A stretch of DNA of 35,159 nucleotides from Sphingomonas sp. (GTDB lineage: Bacteria; Pseudomonadota; Alphaproteobacteria; Sphingomonadales; Sphingomonadaceae). The position numbers and the translations under genes are program-made. The notes under the pieces were generated by a model. That model was not told the origin of the DNA. It did not search any database and was given only the letters and a program-made list of their open reading frames with translations. Location: positions 1-35,159 of the forward strand of contig JACCSV010000225.1 of assembly GCA_013812805.1 (NCBI GenBank), written 5' to 3'. Below are positions 23,656 through 33,581 of the stretch, in pieces. Numbering within the stretch: position 1 is the first letter of the stretch; every line of letters begins with the position of its first letter.

Positions 23656-25040
23656 CCACCCGGACCGAAACCGACAGCTTCGGGCCGATCGACGTGCCGG
23701 GCGATGCGTACTGGGGCGCTCAGACCGAGCGCTCTATCGCCAACTTTCCCTTCGGCCCGCGCGAACAGATGCCGGCGGAGATCGTCCACGCGCTGGGCTT
23801 CGTCAAGCGGGCCGCGGCGCGGGTGAACGCGCGGCTCGGCAAGCTCGAGCCGCAACTCGCCGAAGCGATCCAGCAGGCCGCAGCCGAAGTCGCCCGCGGT
23901 GACCTCGACGGGCAGTTTCCGCTGGTCATTTGGCAGACCGGATCGGGCACGCAGTCGAACATGAACGCCAACGAGGTGATCGCCGGCCGCGCCAACGAGC
24001 AATTGACCGGCACCCGCGGCGGCAAGGAGCCGGTCCACCCCAACGACCATGTCAACAAGAGCCAGTCGTCCAACGACTGCTTCCCGACCGCGATGCATGT
24101 GGCGGCGGCGCGGGCGATGCATGCCAAACTGCTGCCGGCCGCCGAGGCGGTTCGCGACCAGCTGGCGGCGCTTGCGGCCCAATGGGATTCGCTGGTCAAG
24201 ATCGGGCGAACCCACCTGCAGGACGCGACTCCGCTGACGCTCGGACAGGAATTTTCCGGCTACGCGGCGCAGATCGACGCCAACGTGGCGAGGCTCGAGC
24301 AGACGATGCCGCGCCTCTACCTGCTGGCCCAGGGCGGCACCGCCGTCGGCACCAGCCTCAATGCGCCGGACGGATTCGCCGAGGCCTTCGCCAAGGAGAT
24401 GGCCAACCTCACTCGCCTGCCGTTCACCACCGCGCCCAACAAGTTCGCCGAAATGGCGGCGCACGACACGATGGTCGAGCTTTCGGGCTCGCTCAACACG
24501 CTGGCGGTGTCGCTGACCAAGATCGCCAACGACGTCCGGCTGATGGGCTCGGGCCCGCGCTGTGGCATCGGCGAGCTCCGGCTTCCGGAAAACGAGCCGG
24601 GAAGCTCGATCATGCCGGGCAAGGTCAACCCGACCCAGGCGGAAATGCTGACCATGGTCGCCGCGCAGGTGATGGGGAACCATGTTGCCGTGACCGTCGG
24701 CGGGCTTCAGGGCCACCTCGAACTGAACGTGTTCAAGCCGCTGATCGGAGCCAACGTAATCCGCTCGATCAACTTGCTGGCGATCGGCATGGACAGCTTC
24801 CGCGAGCGTTGCCTGGACGGCCTCGAGGCCGACGAAGCGCGTATCGCCGACCTGCTCGACCGCTCGCTGATGCTGGTCACCGCGCTGGCGCCGGAAATCG
24901 GCTACGACAATGCCGCGGCCATCGCCAAGCACGCCCACCAGAAGGGCCTGACGCTCAAGCAGGCGGGGCTGGAGCTGGGGCTGGTCGACGAGGAGACCTT
25001 CGACCGCCTGGTGAAGCCGGAGACCATGGTCGGGCATTGA
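23652..25040 (+). CDS. fumC: Fumarate hydratase, class II (iron-independent)
   Basis: 462 residues, the standard class II length. It interconverts fumarate and L-malate in the citric acid cycle as a cytoplasmic homotetramer. Signature GSSIMPGKVNP begins at residue 317, so the flexible-loop serines are 318-319, as in E. coli FumC. The substrate-site segments SGTQSNMNANEVI, HPNDHVNKSQSSND and GRTHLQDATP are intact. ATG overlaps the sspB stop by 4 nt, and no separate promoter is evident. The next gene begins only 7 nt after its TGA. Confidence 0.97.
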   Translation: MTTRTETDSFGPIDVPGDAYWGAQTERSIANFPFGPREQMPAEIVHALGFVKRAAARVNARLGKLEPQLAEAIQQAAAEVARGDLDGQFPLVIWQTGSGTQSNMNANEVIAGRANEQLTGTRGGKEPVHPNDHVNKSQSSNDCFPTAMHVAAARAMHAKLLPAAEAVRDQLAALAAQWDSLVKIGRTHLQDATPLTLGQEFSGYAAQIDANVARLEQTMPRLYLLAQGGTAVGTSLNAPDGFAEAFAKEMANLTRLPFTTAPNKFAEMAAHDTMVELSGSLNTLAVSLTKIANDVRLMGSGPRCGIGELRLPENEPGSSIMPGKVNPTQAEMLTMVAAQVMGNHVAVTVGGLQGHLELNVFKPLIGANVIRSINLLAIGMDSFRERCLDGLEADEARIADLLDRSLMLVTALAPEIGYDNAAAIAKHAHQKGLTLKQAGLELGLVDEETFDRLVKPETMVGH

Positions 25041-25047
25041 GCGCGTG

Positions 25048-25446
25048 ATGAACATGGTCGTGCGAGCGCTGCTGCTGCTGCTTCTCGCCGGATGCGCGAG
25101 CATGCCCCCGGCGGGGGTTCCGCTCACTGGCCGCTGGGGCGGCGAGCATGTCGGACTCGAGCTCACCGCGAGCGGTGGAAACCTCGACTATGATTGCGCG
25201 ACCGGGCGTATCGACGGGCCGGTGCGGCCGACGGCGGACGGCACGTTCCGGGCATTGGGCACGCATACGCCGGGCACCGGCGGGCCGGAGCGCGTCGGCG
25301 TGGCGCCGCCAAGCCATGTCGCCCGCTACGAAGGCCAGGTTCGCGCCGGGCGGATGATACTGCAGGTGCGGGTTGCGAACGGCGTGTTGGTCGGGCCCTT
25401 GACGCTGCGGCCCGGCGCCCGGCCGATGTTTCTGCGCTGCCTGTAA
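25048..25446 (+). CDS. Small lipoprotein of unknown function
   Basis: 132 residues. A Leu-rich signal ends in the lipobox LLAGC (Cys16). The mature part (GRWGGEHVGLELTASGGNLDYDCATGRI, in pieces; then DGTFRALGTHTPGTGGP and VARYEGQVRAGRMILQVRV) reads as a small beta-barrel-like fold with two cysteines (in DYDCATG and FLRCL). I recognise this as a conserved-looking hypothetical but cannot name a function. It starts 7 nt after the fumC stop with ATG 25048 (GTG 25045 is possible) and probably shares the sspB-fumC transcript. Its stop lies 3 nt from the convergent PagL-like gene. Confidence 0.7.
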   Translation: MNMVVRALLLLLLAGCASMPPAGVPLTGRWGGEHVGLELTASGGNLDYDCATGRIDGPVRPTADGTFRALGTHTPGTGGPERVGVAPPSHVARYEGQVRAGRMILQVRVANGVLVGPLTLRPGARPMFLRCL

Positions 25447-25449
25447 GGC

Positions 25450-25971
25450 TTAAAAGGCGAAGTTTACGCGCGCGCCGACCGAGTCCAATCCCGGATTCTG
25501 CCTGCCTAACAATTGCCCGTGGCTGAGGTGGACGATGCTGAGTTCGGCCGAGGCGCGCGACGAGAACTGCACTCCGATGCCGAGCTCAGGCGCAAACACA
25601 ATTCGGGAGCCGAACTCCACCCTTTGATTGAAGGGATTCTCGAAATTCGAAGCCGAGCCGCTGTGGATCGCAATGCCGAGGCCGGGACGGATATACAGCC
25701 AGCCGCCGAACTTCGCTGACAGGCCGGCAGCTGCAAAGCTCGTGTCGCCCGCCGAGTTCAGCGCTCCGTAGACGTAGGGTTGAATAGGGGTTGCGCCAAT
25801 CCGGCCGCCTCGCCAGCCGACCATGACGTCGACTCCGTCCTCGATGTTGCCGCTTTTCACAAGCGGCGTCTCGACGTCGTGATTGTAGAGCCCGCCGAAG
25901 ACTTCCTGCGCCGCGAGCGGAGCAGACGCCATCGCCGCTGCGCCGGCACAGGCGGCGAGTAGATACTTCAC
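25450..25971 (-). CDS. PagL-like acyloxyacyl hydrolase / lipid A 3-O-deacylase
   Basis: 173 residues. A signal peptide (KYLLAACAGAAAMASAPLAAQ) is followed by alternating beta strands of an 8-stranded outer-membrane barrel, ending in Phe (VNFAF). The late motif IVHLSHGQLLGRQNPGLDSVG holds the PagL-type His-x-Ser pair (His148, Ser150) and an acidic residue (Asp163) near the place of the Glu of the PagL triad. It would remove the 3-position acyl chain of lipid A in the outer membrane. I take GTG 25971 because GGGAG lies 7 nt upstream; ATG 25977 has only 1 nt spacing. The GGGAG is one arm of an inverted repeat (next feature). Confidence 0.75.
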   Translation of the reverse strand: MKYLLAACAGAAAMASAPLAAQEVFGGLYNHDVETPLVKSGNIEDGVDVMVGWRGGRIGATPIQPYVYGALNSAGDTSFAAAGLSAKFGGWLYIRPGLGIAIHSGSASNFENPFNQRVEFGSRIVFAPELGIGVQFSSRASAELSIVHLSHGQLLGRQNPGLDSVGARVNFAF

Positions 25972-25978
25972 AACCATT

Positions 25979-26011
25979 CTCCCGAAACGAGCTTAGATAA
26001 ATGATCGGGAG
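25979..26011 (-). promoter_or_regulatory. Inverted repeat CTCCCGA/TCGGGAG covering the PagL-like ribosome-binding site
   Basis: Perfect 7-bp arms (25979-25985 and 26005-26011) with a 19-nt spacer. In the leftward transcript the 3' arm is UCGGGAG, which contains the Shine-Dalgarno, so a folded leader would mask it. Caveat: a TATCTA-like -10 lies between the arms, and if transcription starts there the 5' arm is not transcribed and the dyad would be a DNA site instead. Confidence 0.45.
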
Positions 26012-26063
26012 CGCCGTTAGTGCCCCCCTGCGATGACGGCGCCAACGCCGCACCACTGCCGTT

Positions 26064-26621
26064 TCAACCCCCCTGCCAGTCTCGAATCGCTTCGCTGGGA
26101 GCAACGAGCATCCAGACGTTGAGCGTCAGATTGTCCCGGATCACCAGCAAAGGCACGATCTCGAGCATTGCAACCGCCGCCGCCGCAATCCACAGCGGCA
26201 GCGTTCGCGCCGCAAGGAAGCCGAGCGCCATCATCGCAATGTCGCTGAGCGAGTTTAGCACCGAATCGCCGGTATAGCCGAGCGCGATGGTTGCCTCCCG
26301 GTAGCGGTCGATCACCATCGGCGTATTTTCTGCCACTTCCCACGCGGCCTCGACCAGCAGCGCGACGAGGAAGCGGCGTTCGATCGGCCAGCTTCGGGCG
26401 GCGAACCACAAGGCGGCATAGAACAGGAAGCCGTGGACGATGTGGCTCGGGCTATACCAGTCGGCGAGCATCTGGCTGGTGCGGGCGCTGGCCGCGCTCG
26501 GTTCCCACAGCGCGACGGTGCCGCAGGTGCAAATTGGCGGTCGACCCATCGCGATGAGCACCGCAGCGGTCGCAACGACAATGACGAGGGCGAGCATAGT
26601 CGTGCGCGACGTGCGATTCAT
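26064..26621 (-). CDS. DUF2585 (UPF0314) family membrane protein
   Basis: 185 residues. The family wording GRPPICTCGTVALWEPSA and QMLADWYSPSHIVHGFLFYAALWF is clear, followed by AAWEVAENTPMVIDRYR. There are three to four hydrophobic segments: about 9-26, 59-77, an intermediate one near 125-145, and 140-160. It is an inner-membrane protein of unknown function found mainly in alphaproteobacteria. ATG 26621 lacks a strong ribosome-binding site. It is divergent from acnA across a 135-bp spacer and upstream of the PagL-like gene in the same direction (86-bp gap containing two hairpin-like dyads). No biochemical role can be inferred. Confidence 0.82.
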   Translation of the reverse strand: MNRTSRTTMLALVIVVATAAVLIAMGRPPICTCGTVALWEPSAASARTSQMLADWYSPSHIVHGFLFYAALWFAARSWPIERRFLVALLVEAAWEVAENTPMVIDRYREATIALGYTGDSVLNSLSDIAMMALGFLAARTLPLWIAAAAVAMLEIVPLLVIRDNLTLNVWMLVAPSEAIRDWQGG

Positions 26622-26756
26622 CGACCAGCCTTAGCACAGTGAGGCAGCGCGCAAGCAACGGACCTGGCTTTCTGAACCACCGCTTGGCGGGGGCGTTTCC
26701 CCATTGCTAAGGGGCTGACGCGCGCCGCCTCGGCATATCCAATGTAAGGACCACAG

Positions 26757-29434
<2,678 letters not shown>

Positions 29435-29435
<1 letters not shown>

Positions 29436-29782
29436 TGGCCCTGGACGGGCGCTGCCATTGCGGTGCCTGCACCATCCGCCTGCCGCGGACGCCCGAGTAC
29501 GTCGGCCATTGCAACTGCAGCCTGTGCCGGGCGAGCGGCTTTCGCGGCGTCTATTTCAGCTCGGATGAGGTCGAGATAGGCGGTGAGTTCGACAGCTATG
29601 TCCGCAGCGACCTCGAGGAGCCGTTCTTGCGCAACTTGCGCTGCAAGCGATGCGGCACGCCGACGCATTGGGAGCCGCTGACCGAGCCGCCGCACGAGCG
29701 AATGGGCATCAACGCCAACCTGTTCGACCCGGCGTCGCTCGAAGGCGTTCCGGTGCGCGAAGTCGACGGCGCTAGCTGGTAG
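29435..29782 (+). CDS. GFA/CENP-V-family zinc-binding protein
   Basis: 115 residues. The zinc-binding cysteines are CHCGAC (7, 9, 12), CNCSLC (26, 28, 31) and CKRC (70, 73), the pattern of the glutathione-dependent formaldehyde-activating (GFA, DUF636) fold. Only one member was linked to formaldehyde, and many are structural zinc proteins of unknown role, so formaldehyde activation should not be assumed. The protein is shorter than Gfa itself. Start ATG 29435 overlaps the acnA stop (TGATG), so it is translated from the acnA message. Confidence 0.88.
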
Positions 29783-29784
29783 CG

Positions 29785-30060
29785 ATGACGCCGCTCGAGA
29801 TCGCCATCGAAATTGCCGGATGGGCCGGAGCGGGTCTGATCCTGCTCGGCTATCTGCTGATCTCGACCGGAAGGCTGACCGGCCAGTCGTCCACATACCA
29901 TTGGATCAACCTGGTCGGAGCGGTCGGCTTCATGATCAACGGCTGGTGGCACGGCGCCATACCATCGGCGGCACTGAACGTCGTTTGGGCGGCGATTGCG
30001 GTCTACGCGCTCACTCGCCTGGCGAGGCGGATAGCGCCGGCTCCAGCCACTCCGGAATGA
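29785..30060 (+). CDS. CBU_0592-type small membrane protein
   Basis: 91 residues with three hydrophobic segments (about 8-28, 43-55, 59-80). The wording IAGWAGAGLILLGYLLISTGRLTG, YHWINLVGAVGFMINGWWHGAIPSAALNVVWAAIAV (in pieces) matches small membrane proteins annotated as CBU_0592 family. Function is unknown. It begins 2 nt after the GFA stop and probably ends the acnA transcript. Its last 50 nt overlap the 3' end of the convergent ygfZ-like gene. No ribosome-binding site beyond reinitiation is evident. Confidence 0.75.
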   Translation: MTPLEIAIEIAGWAGAGLILLGYLLISTGRLTGQSSTYHWINLVGAVGFMINGWWHGAIPSAALNVVWAAIAVYALTRLARRIAPAPATPE

Positions 30061-30724
30061 TTGCCCCGCCGAGGTCGTCGACCCGCCGGTGCTCGACCGC
30101 GAGGTTGAGCTCTTCATAGACGACCCGCGTACGCGGCCCCGGCTCGCGTGTCGGCACCACCACCATCCGCCGGTTGACCTTGGCGCGCCAGTTCATCCTG
30201 GCGGTATTCTCCTGGCCGACGAAGCAGCCCTTGGTGAAGCTGACCCCGTTCAGTTCAGCGGCGTTGCATTCCAGCCAGAGCAAATCGCTGAGCTCGGCGC
30301 GGCCTTCGCAGACGCCGAGCCGAAGCCGGTGCTCGAGCCAGCCCAAAGCAGGCTCGCCGCCTTCGCCGAGCCACCGCCGCCCGAGTGGGGCCAGCCGCGG
30401 GTCGGCATCGCCATCCTCGCCGTCGGCCGACCAATGCACCGCCAGTCCCGCATCACGCTCGATGCGGATCGCTCGACGCAGCCGGTAGATCGACAGGCGC
30501 TTGATGAGATCCTCGGCGGCTACGGCTTCGCAGTCGAGCAGCAGATCGTCGCTGTCCCCCCACACGAAAAAATCAAACAGGCACTTGCCCTGCGGCGTTA
30601 GCAGCCCGGCCCACACCGGCAGCTGGCCGGCGACGTCGTTGGTAACGAGCCCCTGCACAAAGCCGCGGACGTCCTCGCCAGACAGGCGGATGACGGCCCG
30701 GTCGGCAAGGGTGGTCGCGCGCAT
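30011..30724 (-). CDS. ygfZ: YgfZ/GcvT-domain folate-binding protein (tRNA modification / Fe-S maintenance)
   Basis: 237 residues. The family signature KGCFVGQE (165-172) with the essential cysteine Cys167 is intact, and the N-terminal GcvT-like domain includes FVQGLVTND and GLLTPQGKCLFDF. YgfZ/IBA57-type proteins bind folate and are needed for certain Fe-S enzymes and for tRNA 2-methylthio modification. The protein is shorter than E. coli YgfZ (about 325), as is usual for alphaproteobacterial members. Start ATG 30724 has no strong ribosome-binding site. Divergent from pyrC with only 22 bp between the starts. The 3' end overlaps the convergent membrane-protein gene by 50 nt. Confidence 0.87.
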   Translation of the reverse strand: MRATTLADRAVIRLSGEDVRGFVQGLVTNDVAGQLPVWAGLLTPQGKCLFDFFVWGDSDDLLLDCEAVAAEDLIKRLSIYRLRRAIRIERDAGLAVHWSADGEDGDADPRLAPLGRRWLGEGGEPALGWLEHRLRLGVCEGRAELSDLLWLECNAAELNGVSFTKGCFVGQENTARMNWRAKVNRRMVVVPTREPGPRTRVVYEELNLAVEHRRVDDLGGAIIPEWLEPALSASPGE

Positions 30725-30746
30725 GGGGTTCAGTTAGGGAGCCGGC

Positions 30747-31769
30747 GTGGCAATGCAAACGCTGACCATCCGCCGCCCCGACGACTGGCACGTCCATTTG
30801 CGCGATGGCGAGATGCTCAAGGCCGTCGCTCCCTTCACCGCCCGCCAGTTCGCCCGCGCCATCGTCATGCCCAACCTGTTGCCGCCGGTGACCACAGTCG
30901 CCGCTGCCGCCGAATACCGCGATCGCATCCTCGTCGCTGCCGGCCCCGGCTTCACGCCGCTGATGACCTGCTACCTCACCGACCAGGCCGACGCCGAGGA
31001 GATCGCCCGCGGCTTCGCGGAACGGGTCTGGGTCGCGGCAAAGCTCTACCCGGCCAACGCCACCACCAATTCCGCCTCGGGAGTGACCGACGTCCGCAAT
31101 CTTCACGCGGCGCTGGAGCGGATGCAGGCGATCGGAATGCCGCTGCTGGTGCATGGCGAAGTCACCGACCCGGACGTTGACGTCTTCGACCGCGAGGCGG
31201 TGTTCATCGATCGCGTCCTGGAGCCGTTGACCCGCGATTTTCCTCAGCTCAAGATCGTCCTCGAGCACATCACCACGAAGGAAGCTGCAGACTTCGTCCG
31301 GTCCCGCGGCGATACGGTCGCGGCGACGATCACGCCGCAACATCTGATGATTAACCGCAATGCGCTGTTCGAGGGTGGGATTCGCCCCCATGCCTATTGT
31401 CTTCCCGTCGCCAAGCGTGAGCACCACCGGCTGGCGGTGCGCCGCGCCGCAACCTCCGGCTCGCCCAAATTCTTTCTCGGAACCGACAGTGCGCCGCACT
31501 CGCGCGACGCCAAGGAATCCGCCTGCGGCTGCGCCGGCATCTTCAACGCCCCGTTCGCGCTGGAGGTCTATGCGACGGTGTTCGACGAGGATGGCGCGCT
31601 CGACCGGCTGGAGGCATTCGCGAGTGAGAACGGTCCGCGCTTCTATGGTCTGCCGCTCAACGAGGGCAGAGTGACCCTCGTACCCGCAGAACAGGTGGTT
31701 CCCGAGCAGATCGGCAACCTGGTTCCGTTCCGCGCGGGTAAGATTGTTCGCTGGAAGCTACGGAACTGA
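30747..31769 (+). CDS. pyrC: Dihydroorotase, type II (PyrC)
   Basis: 340 residues. It cyclises N-carbamoyl-aspartate to dihydroorotate in pyrimidine synthesis. The metal centre residues are DWHVHLRD (His15, His17), the carbamylated Lys99 in AAKLYP, the His in LVHGE, the His in LEHIT and the Asp in GTDSAPHS. This is the homodimeric E. coli-type enzyme, not the longer PyrC of the PyrB-PyrC' complexes. Start is GTG 30747 (GGGAG 5 nt upstream); ATG 30753 is possible. The promoter must lie inside or overlap ygfZ's start, given the 22-bp spacer. Its stop is 4 nt from the convergent Crp/Fnr-type stop. Confidence 0.95.
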   Translation: MAMQTLTIRRPDDWHVHLRDGEMLKAVAPFTARQFARAIVMPNLLPPVTTVAAAAEYRDRILVAAGPGFTPLMTCYLTDQADAEEIARGFAERVWVAAKLYPANATTNSASGVTDVRNLHAALERMQAIGMPLLVHGEVTDPDVDVFDREAVFIDRVLEPLTRDFPQLKIVLEHITTKEAADFVRSRGDTVAATITPQHLMINRNALFEGGIRPHAYCLPVAKREHHRLAVRRAATSGSPKFFLGTDSAPHSRDAKESACGCAGIFNAPFALEVYATVFDEDGALDRLEAFASENGPRFYGLPLNEGRVTLVPAEQVVPEQIGNLVPFRAGKIVRWKLRN

Positions 31770-31773
31770 CCGG

Positions 31774-32538
31774 TCAGCCGCAGCCGCTGTTTCCGCCAGT
31801 CCCGCTGTTGCCGATGACCCCGGCAAAATGGCTTTCGACCGCCGCATAGCATTCGCACGAGTGGCGCTTGAGGCCGACCCGGTCGATAACCTCGATGGCG
31901 CCCCGGCGGCTGGTGATCAGCCCCTCGCTCTGTAGCTGCCGAGCGACGGCGTTGACCGTCGTTCGCTGCACGCCGAGCAGTCCAGCCAGCGCCTCCTGAG
32001 TCAGCGTGATGCGGTCGCCGGCGCGGTCCTGCGCGGTCAGCAGCCACCGCGCCGCACGCTTCTCGATCGGGTGGAACGTATTGCAGGCAACCGACTGCAT
32101 CACCTGGCTCAACAAAAAGTCCGAATATCGGCAGAACAGGTTGCGGATGTGGGCCGAGCGGAGCTTGGCCTGCTCGAGCTCGCGCATCGGCACGCGCAGC
32201 GCCGGCCCTTCGACCTGGACCTGGGCCCTGGCGAAGGCGGGCGTGTGGCCGCAGCTGACGATTCCGCCAACGGCACCTTCGTGACCGATCGAGGCGACCT
32301 CGATCGAGCGGTCGGAGTCGAGGTCAATGACCAGCGACACCATCGTCGTCCCGTACGGGAAATAGCTGCTGGTAACCCCGGAGCCCGAATCGTGGATGAC
32401 GTCATTGCGGTCGAGTTCGACAACGGTCGCGAACGGCTCCACCAACGCTCTCGCCTCGGCCGGAAAGGTCAGCAGCAGCCGGTTGCGTGCGAACGCTTCG
32501 TCGATCCGGCCGAGTTCGTCAGTTGCAACCAGGTTCAT
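31774..32538 (-). CDS. Crp/Fnr-family transcriptional regulator
   Basis: 254 residues. An N-terminal cyclic-nucleotide-binding-like domain (about 20-125) leads to a dimerisation helix and a winged helix-turn-helix (TLTQEALAGLLGVQRTTVNAVARQLQSEGLI, in pieces, about 180-210). The Fe-S-binding N-terminal cysteines of true FNR are not present, so it is not a classical oxygen sensor, and the effector is unknown. The wording is that of the sphingomonad Crp/Fnr subgroup with a CECY segment. It ends in an unusual Gly/Ser/Asn-rich tail (GNSGTGGNSGCG). Start ATG 32538 has AGGAG 10 nt upstream, partly within a short hairpin (32545-32564). Confidence 0.88.
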   Translation of the reverse strand: MNLVATDELGRIDEAFARNRLLLTFPAEARALVEPFATVVELDRNDVIHDSGSGVTSSYFPYGTTMVSLVIDLDSDRSIEVASIGHEGAVGGIVSCGHTPAFARAQVQVEGPALRVPMRELEQAKLRSAHIRNLFCRYSDFLLSQVMQSVACNTFHPIEKRAARWLLTAQDRAGDRITLTQEALAGLLGVQRTTVNAVARQLQSEGLITSRRGAIEVIDRVGLKRHSCECYAAVESHFAGVIGNSGTGGNSGCG

Positions 32539-32651
32539 CTCTTACCGGCTCCTCGCGAGCCCGGCACGACTCTCGCAGGTGGAAGCCCCAGTCCTTACGC
32601 CTGGCCGTCCGCGCACCTCAAGGTTTATCGCTCGCCCGTAACGCCGGTTGG

Positions 32652-33581
32652 TCAGCGGGGCGTCGGCCCCACGGTTTCGCGGCCGCCCAGAAGCAGGCAG
32701 TCGGCGACCAGCCGCAGCGGAGCGACGTCGACGTGGCTTTGGCGCTCGTCGATCAGCTGCACGAACTTGCGGTAGATGTCGGGATATTCACCGAGGCCTT
32801 CGCACGCCTGCTCGGCGCTGTCGATCAGCAGCCTGCCGCCGCCGTCGGTAAGCCGCAGTTCCTCGCCTTCGAAGGTGCGAACCGTGATCGTCCACTCCTC
32901 GCCTTTGCTCCGCCGAAAGTCGAAGCTGCAGTGGAGGCGCCCGTCGGCGACGGGGCTGGTAAAGTCGATCTCGGCGGCGACTGCGGTCTGTGCGTCCTGG
33001 GGGAAGCTAAGCATCGCCTGGCTCACGAACAAAGGACCCGGGAAGATCGCCGTCGCGATCGACAGGGCGTTGATGCCGGGATCGAACACGCCAAACCCGC
33101 CCGGCTCCCAGATCCATTGCTGGCCGGGGTGCCATTTGCGCACGTCCTCGTGCCAGACGATTTCCATCGCCGCGATGCGCTTGCCGGCGAGCGCTTTGGC
33201 CGCCGCCTCAACCGCCGCATTGTGCCGTGCGTGCCAGGTGGTGAACAAGGTCCGCTGTTCGGTCTCCGCGATGCAGGCGAGGTCGTGGATTTCCGCCAGT
33301 GTCACCGTCGGCGGTTTCTCAAGCAGCACGTGCAGGCCGCGCTCGAGGCAGGCTCGAGCGATGTCGTAGCGCGCCGTCGGAGGCGTCGTTAGCGCGACCG
33401 CATCGAGGCCCTCCACCTGCTCCAGCATCTCGCCGTAGCTGGTGAACCGGCGCGCGGTGCCGGCGCCCGAGCGGCTGACCGTCGCCACCAGCTCCAGCCG
33501 GTCGTTGCCGGCAATCGACGGCACATGCTGGTCGGCGGCGATCTTGCCGAAGCCGATGATGGCGATGTTCAGCGGTCGCAT
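32652..33581 (-). CDS. Gfo/Idh/MocA-family D-galactose (aldose) 1-dehydrogenase
   Basis: 309 residues. The NAD(P)-binding Rossmann start is IIGFGKIA. The sugar-binding segment EDVRKWHPGQQWIWEPGG, FGVFDPGINALS is nearly the wording I recall for Pseudomonas D-galactose 1-dehydrogenase and Azospirillum L-arabinose 1-dehydrogenase. Lys89 (EKPP), Asp167 and Asn171 match the spacing of the catalytic Lys/Asp/Asn trio known there. It oxidises a sugar at C1 to the lactone. Sitting in an operon with dgoK and dgoA, galactose is the more likely substrate, though arabinose cannot be excluded. Its ATG overlaps the dgoA TGA by 1 nt. It is the last gene of the operon. Confidence 0.85.
   Translation of the reverse strand: MRPLNIAIIGFGKIAADQHVPSIAGNDRLELVATVSRSGAGTARRFTSYGEMLEQVEGLDAVALTTPPTARYDIARACLERGLHVLLEKPPTVTLAEIHDLACIAETEQRTLFTTWHARHNAAVEAAAKALAGKRIAAMEIVWHEDVRKWHPGQQWIWEPGGFGVFDPGINALSIATAIFPGPLFVSQAMLSFPQDAQTAVAAEIDFTSPVADGRLHCSFDFRRSKGEEWTITVRTFEGEELRLTDGGGRLLIDSAEQACEGLGEYPDIYRKFVQLIDERQSHVDVAPLRLVADCLLLGGRETVGPTPR

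Noticed and set aside
23577..25166. Minus-strand frame of about 530 codons opposite fumC
   Set aside because: It is antisense to a complete fumC with its signature motif and shows no domain of its own.
26011..26042. GCGCCGT/ACGGCGC dyad between the PagL-like and DUF2585 genes, as a terminator
   Set aside because: The 7-bp arms are perfect, but an 18-nt loop and no T-run follow, so I do not call it an intrinsic terminator. It may be chance in GC-rich DNA.
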